Shown piece after piece: positions 1 through 7,727 of a DNA stretch of 64,000 nucleotides. Both the position numbers and the translations under genes were made by a program. Location: positions 1,116,001 through 1,180,000 of the forward strand of contig NC_015976.1 in assembly GCF_000283515.1 (NCBI RefSeq). The letters run 5' to 3'. The stretch comes from Sphingobium sp. SYK-6. Its GTDB lineage: Bacteria > Pseudomonadota > Alphaproteobacteria > Sphingomonadales > Sphingomonadaceae. Below the pieces are notes generated by a model that worked only from the letters and a program-made list of their open reading frames with translations, was not told the DNA's origin and made no database searches. The stretch's first letter is position 1. Each line of letters opens with the position of its first letter.

Positions 1-312
1 ATCGCCCTCATCGACGAAGCCGTGCCGGTGATCGTCATCGCGCCCTCCGGCCCCCTGTTCGAGAAGACCGTTTCCAACATGCAGGAAGTGCAGGCCCGGG
101 GCGGCAAGGTGGTGCTGATCTCGGACGAGGAAGGCATCGAGGCAGCGGGCGAGGGGTGCCTCGCGACGCTAGCCCTGCCGAAGGTCCATCCGCTGATCGC
201 GCCGATGGTCTATGCCGTGCCGGTCCAGTTGCTGGCTTATCATGTGGCGGTGCTCAAAGGCACCGATGTCGACCAGCCCCGCAACCTGGCGAAGAGCGTG
301 ACCGTGGAATGA
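1..312 (+). CDS. glmS: Glutamine-fructose-6-phosphate aminotransferase, C-terminal part
   Basis: The open frame enters from the left edge and gives the last 103 residues of GlmS, which makes glucosamine-6-phosphate from fructose-6-phosphate and glutamine for peptidoglycan and LPS. The visible part is the end of the second SIS (sugar isomerase) domain, with the family's closing pattern: a KVHPLIAPMVYAVPVQLLAYH segment followed by a DQPRNLAKSVTVE tail. The N-terminal glutaminase domain lies outside the window. The 3' end of glmS is the classical Tn7 attachment target; I see no Tn7 ends, but accessory DNA starts right after this gene. Confidence 0.95.
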   Translation: MALIDEAVPVIVIAPSGPLFEKTVSNMQEVQARGGKVVLISDEEGIEAAGEGCLATLALPKVHPLIAPMVYAVPVQLLAYHVAVLKGTDVDQPRNLAKSVTVE

Positions 313-717
313 GGCGGGGCGGACGTGAGTAGATGTAGTGAAACAAAAGAGATTTTCAGATTACAATTAAGTCTTTCAGATTTTGAATCTGTGACAATTG
401 AAATTTGCGGATTTATTCCGGAATATATCATTGATATATTTGAAAATTAAGCAAGATAGGGCTCAAGGGCGCTTGCTTATCAAAGTGTGAATCTTGGGGT
501 TTCGTGCAAAAATCGGGTGAGAAATGGCTACTGGCTGATCGCTGTATTGGGCGTCGATGTGCGGATGGACGGCAGCGGGCAATCAACCGTCGAGTTGGTT
601 CGTCCGCTCACGCGAACAAAGCGGCCCTTCATTGGATCAGAACAGCCCGCTGGTACCTGCCGGTCGTTCATCAGGCCAAACCGGCTCCCCGGCGACCTCG
701 GGAAGCCGGGACTGTTG
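313..717. other. Gene-free gap, AT-rich island boundary
   Basis: No convincing gene lies here. Positions about 330-470 are strikingly AT-rich against the GC-rich surroundings. They contain a direct repeat of TTTCAGATT and a small inverted repeat (CAGATT-TTG-AATCTG). The remainder is antisense to the end of the recombinase gene or non-coding. The composition and the adjacent integrase suggest the edge of inserted DNA, but no matching attachment repeat was identified. Confidence 0.5.
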
Positions 718-1350
718 TCAAATTTCGGTCCGTTCGGACAGCGTCAGTGCATCGTCGATATCTACACCGAGGTATCTGACGGTATTTTCGATGTTGGTAT
801 GGCCGAGCAGGATTTGCACGGCGCGAAGATTACCCGTTGCCTTGTAGATCAGTGCCGCCTTGGTCCGTCGCATCGAGTGTGTGCCATATTCTCGGTTGTC
901 GAGGCCGATCGTCGATACCCATTCGTCGACAAGGCGAGCATATTGTCGTGTGCTCAAGTGACCAAGGTAATCGATCCTGCTGGGGAACACGAAGTCTCGG
1001 ATTGTGCCGCCGCGCCGGTCGAGCCAAGTCTTGAGGCTCTTGCGTGCCTCAGTCATGATTTCGAACTGCACGGGTCGATTGGTCTTTTGCTGGATAACGG
1101 TCGCGCGATCCCGAAATGACCCCGCGCTGATCAGGTCGCCGATCTTGATTTTGACCAGATCGCAGCCTCGCAATTTGCTGTCGATGGCGAGATCGAACAG
1201 AGCCCGGTCACGCAGACGTTTGTGTTCGTCGAGATAGAAACGGATCGCCCAGATATCGCGAGGCTTCAGCGGGCGTTTCGGTCCAATATTTTTCCCTGCG
1301 TTCCAAGGCCGCCGATCATGTATGGCGGGGTCGAGGTCTGAATGTCCCAT
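718..1350 (-). CDS. Tyrosine recombinase / phage-type integrase, short form
   Basis: A 210-residue protein made up almost entirely of the catalytic domain of tyrosine recombinases, which cut and rejoin DNA at specific sites. The catalytic set is visible: Arg61 in KLRGCDL, His158 and Arg161 in THSMRRTK, His184 in LLGHTNIE, and the nucleophile Tyr193 in the following VRYLG. The usual N-terminal core-binding domain is largely missing, as in many short integrase-like proteins of alphaproteobacteria. I chose the ATG at 1350 rather than an upstream in-frame codon because GGAGAA lies seven bases before it. It is divergent from higBA and sits next to glmS, consistent with integrated accessory DNA. 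Confidence 0.85.
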   Translation of the reverse strand: MGHSDLDPAIHDRRPWNAGKNIGPKRPLKPRDIWAIRFYLDEHKRLRDRALFDLAIDSKLRGCDLVKIKIGDLISAGSFRDRATVIQQKTNRPVQFEIMTEARKSLKTWLDRRGGTIRDFVFPSRIDYLGHLSTRQYARLVDEWVSTIGLDNREYGTHSMRRTKAALIYKATGNLRAVQILLGHTNIENTVRYLGVDIDDALTLSERTEI

Positions 1351-1414
1351 GATAGTTCTCCGATGGCCGCAATGGCCAGAGCGAGTGTAGCCCCATGTCA
1401 AACCACCATCAGAC

Positions 1415-1459
1415 AAGTGTCGCGCGACACTTGACAATCTTGCGGCGCTGCGCTACATC
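1415..1459 (+). promoter_or_regulatory. higBA promoter with operator palindrome
   Basis: A perfect 18-bp palindrome, AAGTGTCGCGCGACACTT, occupies 1415-1432. It overlaps a consensus -35 hexamer TTGACA (1431-1436). Seventeen bases later is TACATC (1454-1459), a moderate -10. The arrangement fits autoregulation by the HigA antitoxin (inference). The predicted start of transcription coincides with the higB ATG at 1466, so the mRNA may be leaderless. Confidence 0.7.
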
Positions 1460-1465
1460 CGAACG

Positions 1466-1756
1466 ATGGAAATCGAGAGCATCAGGCACAAAGGCCTGCG
1501 CCGCTTCTTTGAGACGGGCAACGCTAAAGGCTTGGTTGGAGACGCGGGACGGCTGCGCAAGATGCTCGCCTTCATCGACGCTGCGGAAAGCTTCGAAGAA
1601 CTGTCAGTGCCTCCGAACTTCGGAATGCATGAGCTGACAGGCGATCGGAAGGGGAGCTGGTCGATGACGGTTACGAGAAACTGGCGGATGACCTTCGGTT
1701 TGAATGATGAAGGCGCGCTAATCGATATGGATCTGGAGGATTATCATGGCGCTTAA
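1466..1756 (+). CDS. higB: HigB-type toxin (RelE/ParE fold)
   Basis: A 96-residue protein of the HigB/RelE superfamily, whose members are ribosome-dependent mRNA endonucleases. The sequence has the family signatures: RHKGLRRFFETG near the N-terminus, a central pair of helices, the SVPPNFGMHELTGDRKGSWSM stretch, and the TRNWRMTF strand close to the end. The toxin gene precedes the antitoxin gene, the order typical of higBA, and overlaps it by 11 bases. No ribosome-binding site precedes the ATG; the promoter lies so close that a leaderless transcript is likely. Confidence 0.9.
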   Translation: MEIESIRHKGLRRFFETGNAKGLVGDAGRLRKMLAFIDAAESFEELSVPPNFGMHELTGDRKGSWSMTVTRNWRMTFGLNDEGALIDMDLEDYHGA

Positions 1757-2048
1757 GATGCACCCTTCGCTCGCGCTCCACGTGGGAGACTGGTTGAAGA
1801 CAGAAATCGTGGAGCCTGCACAGGTCAGCGTGACAGCTTTGGCTGAGCATTTTGGCGTATCAAGGCAGGCGTTGAGCACCTTGCTGAATGGCAATGCGAA
1901 CCTGTCTGCTGATATGGCTATTCGGTTTGAGAAGGCTTTCGGCATCAAGGCCGACACTCTGTTGCGGATGCAGACAGCCTATGAGCTGGCCCAGGCCCGC
2001 GAGCACGAGCAGGACATAAAGGTCGAGAAGCTCGCAAAAGCTGCCTGA
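1746..2048 (+). CDS. higA: HigA-type antitoxin, XRE/HTH family
   Basis: A 100-residue DNA-binding antitoxin with a helix-turn-helix at about residues 25-60: VSVTALAEHFGVSRQALSTL is the recognition region, followed by NLSADMAIRFEKAFG. HigA neutralises HigB and normally represses its own operon by binding a palindrome, for which the 18-bp inverted repeat upstream of higB is the obvious candidate. The start is supported by GGAGG seven bases upstream, inside the end of higB. The overlap suggests translational coupling. Confidence 0.92.
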   Translation: MALKMHPSLALHVGDWLKTEIVEPAQVSVTALAEHFGVSRQALSTLLNGNANLSADMAIRFEKAFGIKADTLLRMQTAYELAQAREHEQDIKVEKLAKAA

Positions 2049-2738
2049 CATCGCCGAAATATCTGCCATTCAAAGTGACAAGGGCGCCCGTGAAAGCTGT
2101 CGTTGGTTCACGGCCCGGATTCGACACCTTCTCCAACGCACGCTTTGCCGCCCCCAAGACAAACTTCGCTTGACGACTCGATATTCTACTACTTAAGTAG
2201 AGTTACCCCGCACGGACCAGCTGGTCGGGGCTTTCGTGCGCTTTCAAGGGGCCTGATCCGCGGCTTTTGATTGGGATGCAGCTTGCTCCGCGTGACCAAC
2301 CGCTAAAGCGCACGATGCTCAGGCGACCGCGCCAGGCGTCGTGTTCCCCTCTCGCAAACGAAGAGGTGATACGATGCGCAAGACCTTCCAGACCTGTTGA
2401 CCTGACCCGAACTCCAGCACGGCTCGAGCAGGAGCCGCACGCCCGCTGATCACGAGGCCCTGGCCTCTTCCGGTCAGGACGACGTGCGCCCTGTGACGGT
2501 CAGCACCGCCCCTGCCTCGGCAGGCGGCGGCCAACCCTTCGCCATGCGAGCTCAACATGATCAGGCTGACCAGATCCGATCTGGCGGGCCTGGCGCGCTA
2601 CCCGCTGTCTCTTCAGCAATCGGCGATCGCTCTGTGGGGCGATCTGCCGGGGGAAAGTCGCGCCCTGTCTGCCGACACACCCGCGCCTGCCGATACCGCC
2701 GGGCAAAACGGACCATCACGTTCAGGGACATATAAAAA
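2049..2738. other. Gene-free gap between higA and the broken receptor gene
   Basis: I find no gene that I recognise in this 690-base stretch. It holds a palindrome CTACTTAAGTAG (2189-2200) with TTGACG upstream at 2170-2175, which could be a weak promoter, and a 12-bp palindrome GACCAGCTGGTC near 2215 inside a longer hairpin. Short open frames between 2267 and 2742 have no recognisable features. The last 20 bases supply an AGGGA ribosome-binding site for the reading frame at 2739. Confidence 0.4.
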
Positions 2739-3066
2739 ATGAGTTTCGATCAGTTTCATACGCGCAGTTTTCATGGTCGCGGTGCGGGCGACGGCGTGCA
2801 GGCGGGCGTCATCAGGCGCCATGGGCTCCTGCGCTCGGCCGCCCTGGCCCTTTTACTTCTCGCACCGGGCGGGGCCTATGCTGCTGACGATGCTGCCACT
2901 GCTGATGCCGACGCATCGGCGGAGGAGAGCGGTGCCGTGATCGTCGTCACGGCGTCCCGCCGCCGCGACGAGGCGGTGCAGGACGTCCCCATCGCGCTCA
3001 GTGTGGTGAGTTCGCTCACGCTGGAACGGCGGGGCGATTACACCCTCGGCCAGATCCAGCAGTCCG
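2739..3066 (+). pseudogene. TonB-dependent receptor, N-terminal remnant
   Basis: The frame opens with a signal peptide (hydrophobic run AALALLLLAPGGAYA, about residues 31-45), then an acidic linker. It ends with the start of a TonB-receptor plug: VIVVTASRRRDEAVQDVPIA followed by SVVSSLTLERRGDYTLGQIQQ. At about position 3063-3070 the homology stops and the next codons belong, in another frame, to a transporter gene. The open frame continues to 4061 only as a meaningless reading of the transporter. Plug remainder and the whole barrel, some 600-700 residues, are missing. The receptor probably once imported a sulfated or sulfonated substrate for the genes downstream (inference). Confidence 0.8.
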
Positions 3067-4128
3067 TTCTTCCCGCCGGTGCCGGTGACGATCGCTTTCC
3101 TCGGCGTGACGCTCTTCGTCCTCTATCTGGGCTGGACGATGATGCAGATCCCCTTCCTTGCCTGGTCGGGGGAACTCTCCAAACGCTATCACGAGCGCAC
3201 CCGCGTTGCGACCTATGTGCAGGTGATCTCCGCCGCCGCTCTGCTGGCGACACTCATCATGCCCACCATCGCCGATCAGCTCTGGCCGAGCAACGCACCG
3301 CTCAAGCTCGCTTTCATGGGCGGCCTGGTGCTCGCCACGCTGGTGCCGACGCTGATCCTGACCGTGCGCTCGTTCCCGGATCCGCAGATGATCGACCTGC
3401 CGCGCACGCGCCTCTCGCCGTTCGCCGCGATCCGGGTCATCGGCGCCGAGCCGCTGCTGCGGCGGGTGCTGGCCTCGGACTTCGCCGTGACGCTGGCCCA
3501 GAATATCCGCGCCGCGCTCTTCGTCTTCTTCGTGGCGCACTATATGGGCCGGCCGCACTGGGGGAGCGGGCTCTTCCTGCTGCAATTCGTGTTCGGCATC
3601 TTCGCCGGGCCGATCTGGATGCGGATCGGCTATCGCTTCGGCAAGCACCGCACCGCCATTGCCGGCGAGCTTGCGCAGGTCGCGATCAATCTGGGTCTGC
3701 TGGCCGTCACGCCATCGGCCTTCCCGCTGCTCATCGGCCTCACGGTGGCGCAGGGGCTGGCCCAGGGCTCAGGCAATCTGATGCTGCGCTCGATCGTCGC
3801 GGACATTGCCGACAAGCATCGGCTCGAAACCGGCGACGACCGCACCGGCCTCTTCTTCTCGGTCTTCAGCCTCTCGGGCAAGGCCGCGACAGCCGTCGCC
3901 GTCGGCATCGCCCTGCCGCTGGTCGCCTGGCTCGGCTTCGACCCCAAGGCCGCCCGGAACAGCGACGCCGCGCTGACCGGCCTGCTGCTGGTCTTCGCAC
4001 TGGGCCCGGCCATTGCCCACGCTTTCTCTGCCCTGCTCATCCGCGGCTTCGCGCTGGATGAGGCCGCGCATGCCGAAATTCGCCGCCAGCTCGACGGTAG
4101 GGCCGTGGCCCTCTCGCCCGCTGAATAA
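3067..4128 (+). pseudogene. MFS/GPH-family sugar-type symporter, 5'-truncated
   Basis: The reading frame from about 3067 (first possible start GTG at 3079) encodes roughly 350 residues of a major-facilitator transporter of the sodium/glycoside symporter type. The GWTMMQIPFLAWSGELS motif is typical, and several hydrophobic helices follow. A full member has about 450-500 residues and 12 helices; about the first 100-150 residues are absent and their place is taken by the start of a TonB receptor. No ribosome-binding site precedes the GTG. A single deletion joining two genes explains both remnants. A truncated product could still be translated, but function is doubtful. Confidence 0.75.
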
Positions 4129-4143
4129 CTCTGGAGGACAATC

Positions 4144-5019
4144 ATGACATTGCTGGAAAAGACCCGACCCATCGACACCGACCTGTTCGAGATCACGCCG
4201 CTCCAGCCGAGCCTGGGCGCACAGATCAGCGGGATCGACCTTTCGCAACCACTCGACAAGGCCCGCCACGCCGCCCTTCACGCCGCCCTGCTGCACTACA
4301 AGGTGCTGTTCTTCCGCGACCAGCCCCTGACTCGCGAGCAGCACATCGCTCTCGGCGCCGCCTTTGGCGACCTGGAAACCCATCCGGTCTTCTCCCTGCC
4401 GGATCATCCGCAGATCCTGCCGCTCGTCTCCCGCGAGTTCGCCGGCAAATATCGCCAGACAACGGACAGCAACTGGCACGCCGACACGACATTTCGTGCC
4501 GAGCCCTCCGCTGCATCCATCCTGCTCCAGCGGGTCTCGCCGGGCCTTGGCGGCGACACGGTCTTCGCCAACGCGGTCGCTGCCTATGACTCACTGGACG
4601 ACGAGACCAAGGCGCGGATCGACGGGCTGACAGCCATCCACGACACGCGCATCTTCCTGCAATTCATCGATTCCGAGGAGAAACGCCGGGCGTTGCAGGC
4701 GCAATATCCGCCTGTCGAGCATCCAGTCGTACGCGTTCACCCCGAGACGGGGGAGAAGCTGCTCTACGTCAATTCGGTCTTCACGCGGGAGATCGTCGGC
4801 CTGCGACCGGACGAGAGCAAGGCACTGCTCGCCCGCCTGTTCGATCAGGTCAAACGGCCGGAATTCCAGGTGCGCTGGAGCTGGCAACCGGGGTCCATCG
4901 CCTTCTGGGACAACCGGGCGACCCAGCATTACGCCGTGCCCGACTATCGCGGCGACCGCCACATGCAGCGCGTCACCATCGTCGGCGACCGGCCGGTCGG
5001 CCCGGCATCCATCAACTGA
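4144..5019 (+). CDS. TauD/TfdA-family 2-oxoglutarate dioxygenase (copy 1)
   Basis: A 291-residue non-haem Fe(II)/2-oxoglutarate dioxygenase. Members hydroxylate taurine, alkyl sulfates or phenoxy acids next to the heteroatom so that sulfite, sulfate or phenol is released. The iron ligands are His112 and Asp114 in the WHADTTF motif and His262 in TQHYAVPDY; Arg276 is placed to bind 2-oxoglutarate. It starts 15 bases after the transporter remnant with CTGGAGGA upstream and is followed 26 bases later by a paralogue. With the sulfatase and its activating enzyme downstream it suggests use of organosulfur compounds as sulfur source; the exact substrate cannot be read from sequence. Confidence 0.9.
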   Translation: MTLLEKTRPIDTDLFEITPLQPSLGAQISGIDLSQPLDKARHAALHAALLHYKVLFFRDQPLTREQHIALGAAFGDLETHPVFSLPDHPQILPLVSREFAGKYRQTTDSNWHADTTFRAEPSAASILLQRVSPGLGGDTVFANAVAAYDSLDDETKARIDGLTAIHDTRIFLQFIDSEEKRRALQAQYPPVEHPVVRVHPETGEKLLYVNSVFTREIVGLRPDESKALLARLFDQVKRPEFQVRWSWQPGSIAFWDNRATQHYAVPDYRGDRHMQRVTIVGDRPVGPASIN

Positions 5020-5045
5020 TCCCCCACGCAGAAAGGAGCATCATC

Positions 5046-5999
5046 ATGTCAATCGTCAAGACCTACGCCAACGCCGCCGATCCCGCTTCCCCGCTCGACA
5101 TCGCGCCGGTCACCGGTACGATCGGCGCGGAAATCCGGGGCGTCCAGCTCTCCGGAGACCTCGATGCCACCACCGTCCGGGCGATCCAGGATGCCGTGGT
5201 GCGTCACAAGGTCGTCTTTTTCCGTGGCCAGCATCACCTCGACGATGCCGAGCATGAGGCCTTCACGGCGCTGTTCGGCGATCCGGTGGCGCACCCCACC
5301 GTCCCCGTCGCACAGGGCTCGCGCTACCTGCTCGAGCTGGACAGCCGGGAAGGCTATGCCGCATCGAGCTGGCACACCGACGTGACCTTCGTCAATGCCT
5401 ATCCCAAAGGCTCGATCCTGCGGGGTATCACCATCCCGGAGGCCGGCGGCGACACGCTCTGGGCCAATGGCGAGACGGCCTATGACGGCTTGCCCGAGCC
5501 GCTGCGCCAGCTCGTGAACGGTCTCTGGGCCGTGCACACCAATCTCTACGATTATGCAGCGATCCTCGGCAACGCACCCAAGGGGACCGATCAGGAAAAG
5601 GAGCGGCTCAACCAGCACCGTAATGTCTTCGCCTCCACCGTCTACGAGACGGAGCATCCGGTGGTGCGCGTGCACCCCGTCTCGGGCCAGCGCTCGCTGC
5701 TGCTGGGCCATTTCGTGAAGAATTTCGTCGGCCTCAGCCAGGCGGATTCGGCGCGCCTCTTCAACATCCTCCAGGATCATATCACACGGCCCGAGAATAT
5801 CGTGCGCTGGCGCTGGCAGCCGGGCGACGTGGCCTTCTGGGACAATCAGTCCACCCAGCACCGCGCCGTCGCCGATTTCGGCCTGCAGCGCCGCACGCTG
5901 CGCCGCGCCACCATCAATGGCGATGTGCCGGTGAGCATCGACGGACGCACCAGCCGCACCGTCCGCAAGGAAAAGGCGGTTCAGTACGAGCCTGCATGA
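5046..5999 (+). CDS. TauD/TfdA-family 2-oxoglutarate dioxygenase (copy 2)
   Basis: A 317-residue paralogue of the preceding gene. The metal-binding triad is His110 and Asp112 in SSWHTDVTF and His272 in TQHRAVADF, with the 2-oxoglutarate-binding arginine among Arg283-Arg287. It differs from copy 1 by an insertion at about residues 170-195 and a longer basic C-terminal tail, so the two probably accept different substrates. The ribosome-binding site is AAAGGAG. It is co-directional with the sulfatase gene, separated by a strong hairpin. Confidence 0.9.
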   Translation: MSIVKTYANAADPASPLDIAPVTGTIGAEIRGVQLSGDLDATTVRAIQDAVVRHKVVFFRGQHHLDDAEHEAFTALFGDPVAHPTVPVAQGSRYLLELDSREGYAASSWHTDVTFVNAYPKGSILRGITIPEAGGDTLWANGETAYDGLPEPLRQLVNGLWAVHTNLYDYAAILGNAPKGTDQEKERLNQHRNVFASTVYETEHPVVRVHPVSGQRSLLLGHFVKNFVGLSQADSARLFNILQDHITRPENIVRWRWQPGDVAFWDNQSTQHRAVADFGLQRRTLRRATINGDVPVSIDGRTSRTVRKEKAVQYEPA

Positions 6000-6010
6000 T
6001 CTGATTCCAC

Positions 6011-6048
6011 GGCCGCGCCACGGCCAGGAAAGGGGACGTGGCGCGGCC
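6011..6048 (+). terminator. Hairpin between dioxygenase and sulfatase genes
   Basis: An 11-bp perfect stem (GGCCGCGCCAC at 6011-6021 with GTGGCGCGGCC at 6038-6048) lies between the second dioxygenase gene and the sulfatase gene and is followed by CTTCTGATT. The T-run is poor, so it may be a partial terminator or an mRNA-stabilising structure that sets different expression levels within one operon. Confidence 0.55.
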
Positions 6049-6080
6049 CTTCTGATTGCCTCCGACAGACAGGAAACCGC

Positions 6081-7727
6081 ATGACTTTCGCCAAGCCGCT
6101 GACGGCGCTCGCTGCCGCTCTGCTCGCGCTCACCGGAACGCCGGCCGATGCTGAAGCGCAGAAGCGCCCCAATTTCCTCATCATCATTGCCGATGACCTG
6201 GGCTATTCCGACATCGGCGCCTTTGGCGGCGAGATCGCGACGCCCAATCTCGACAGGCTCGCGCTCACGGGGCTGCGCCTCACCGGCTTTCACACCGCGC
6301 CCACCTGCTCGCCCACGCGCGCGATGCTGCTCTCGGGCACGGACAATCATCTCGCGGGTCTCGGTTCGATGGCCGAGACGCTCGCACCCAACCAGCGGGG
6401 CAAGCCGGGCTTTGAAGGCTATCTCCGGCCCGATGTCGCCTCCCTCGCCGAGCGCCTCTCGGCCGGCGGCTACCGCACCTTGTTCTCGGGCAAATGGCAT
6501 CTGGGCCTCAAGCCCGAGCAGGATCCGCACGCCCGCGGTTTCCAGCGCAGCTTCGCGCTGCTGCAGGGCGGCCATAATCATTTCGGGCAGGGCCTCTCGA
6601 CCGATCCGGCCAGAGGCGACACCTATACGCTGGACGGCAAGCCCCTCGCCCAGCTCCCGGCCGACTTCTATTCCTCCGATGTCTTTGCGACGAAGCTGAT
6701 CGAGGCACTGAACGGCACCGGTGGCGCGAAGAAGCCCTTCTTTGCTTATCTCGCCTTCACCGCGCCACACTGGCCGCTCCAGGCGCGGCCCGAGGACATC
6801 GCGAAATATCGCGGCCGCTATGATGCCGGGTTCGACGTGCTGCGCGCCCAGCGCCTCAAGCGCCAGCGCGAGCTCGGCCTCATCTCGCCCCAAACGGTCG
6901 CCCACAGCACGAAGGTGCCGCGTGGCCACTGGGATGCGCTGACCGCCGCCGAGCAGCGCCAGGCTGCGCGGGACATGGAAATCTATGCGGCGATGGTCGA
7001 CCGGCTCGACCAGAATGTCGGCCGCGTGCTCGATGCGCTGCGGGCAAGCGGCGAGCTCGACAACACCGTCATCCTCTTCATGGCGGACAATGGCGCGGAA
7101 GGGCTCGACGTGGAAGGCGGGGGCCTCAAATTGCTGGAGGCGCGCCTTGCCAGGGCGGACAACAGCTTTGCCAATCGCGGCACTGCAACCTCCTATGTCG
7201 CTTACGGCCCGGGCTGGGCCCAGGCCGCCACCGCACCTTCCTGGAGCGTCAAGGGCTATGCGACCGAGGGCGGCACGCGCACCGTCTCCTTCCTCAACTG
7301 GCGCGGGATCGCCCGACAGGGCCAGACGAGCAATGCCTTCCTCTCGGTCGCCGACATCGCGCCGACCTTCCTCGATCTTGCCGGCATCGCGCGTGACGGG
7401 ACCAGCTTCGCCGGCCGCGCCGTCCGTCCGATCACCGGCAAGAGCTGGGCGCCCTTCCTCGCGGGCAAGGCGGATCGCGTCTATGGCGTGGAGGAGGCGA
7501 TCGGCACCGAGCTGTTCGGGTCGCGCGCGATCCGCCAAGGCGACTGGAAGATCACCGACCCGGGCGACGGCAAATGGCGCCTCTTCAATCTGGCCGAGGA
7601 TCCCGGGGAGACGCAGGATCTCTCGCTCGCCGAGCCCGAGCGGTTCACGCTGCTCCTCGCCGCATGGGACAGCTATGCCGAGCGCGTCGGCGTGATCCTG
7701 CCCAGCGAAACGCTCTATCGCCCATGA
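6081..7727 (+). CDS. Exported type I sulfatase (arylsulfatase family)
   Basis: A 548-residue sulfatase with a Sec-type signal peptide (about residues 1-26, ending ADAEA). The alkaline-phosphatase-like core begins at RPNFLIIIADDLGYSDIG, where Asp38/Asp39 bind calcium. The modification site is Cys76-Ser-Pro-Thr-Arg80, the CxPxR signature in which cysteine is oxidised to formylglycine. The enzyme hydrolyses sulfate esters in the periplasm. Its stop codon overlaps the start of the formylglycine-generating enzyme gene, so substrate and activator are coupled. The ribosome-binding site is CAGGAAA. Confidence 0.93.
   Translation: MTFAKPLTALAAALLALTGTPADAEAQKRPNFLIIIADDLGYSDIGAFGGEIATPNLDRLALTGLRLTGFHTAPTCSPTRAMLLSGTDNHLAGLGSMAETLAPNQRGKPGFEGYLRPDVASLAERLSAGGYRTLFSGKWHLGLKPEQDPHARGFQRSFALLQGGHNHFGQGLSTDPARGDTYTLDGKPLAQLPADFYSSDVFATKLIEALNGTGGAKKPFFAYLAFTAPHWPLQARPEDIAKYRGRYDAGFDVLRAQRLKRQRELGLISPQTVAHSTKVPRGHWDALTAAEQRQAARDMEIYAAMVDRLDQNVGRVLDALRASGELDNTVILFMADNGAEGLDVEGGGLKLLEARLARADNSFANRGTATSYVAYGPGWAQAATAPSWSVKGYATEGGTRTVSFLNWRGIARQGQTSNAFLSVADIAPTFLDLAGIARDGTSFAGRAVRPITGKSWAPFLAGKADRVYGVEEAIGTELFGSRAIRQGDWKITDPGDGKWRLFNLAEDPGETQDLSLAEPERFTLLLAAWDSYAERVGVILPSETLYRP

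Noticed and set aside
300-717. Tn7-like element inserted at glmS
   Set aside because: No TnsB-site repeats or tns genes are present; the only recombinase is of the tyrosine type.
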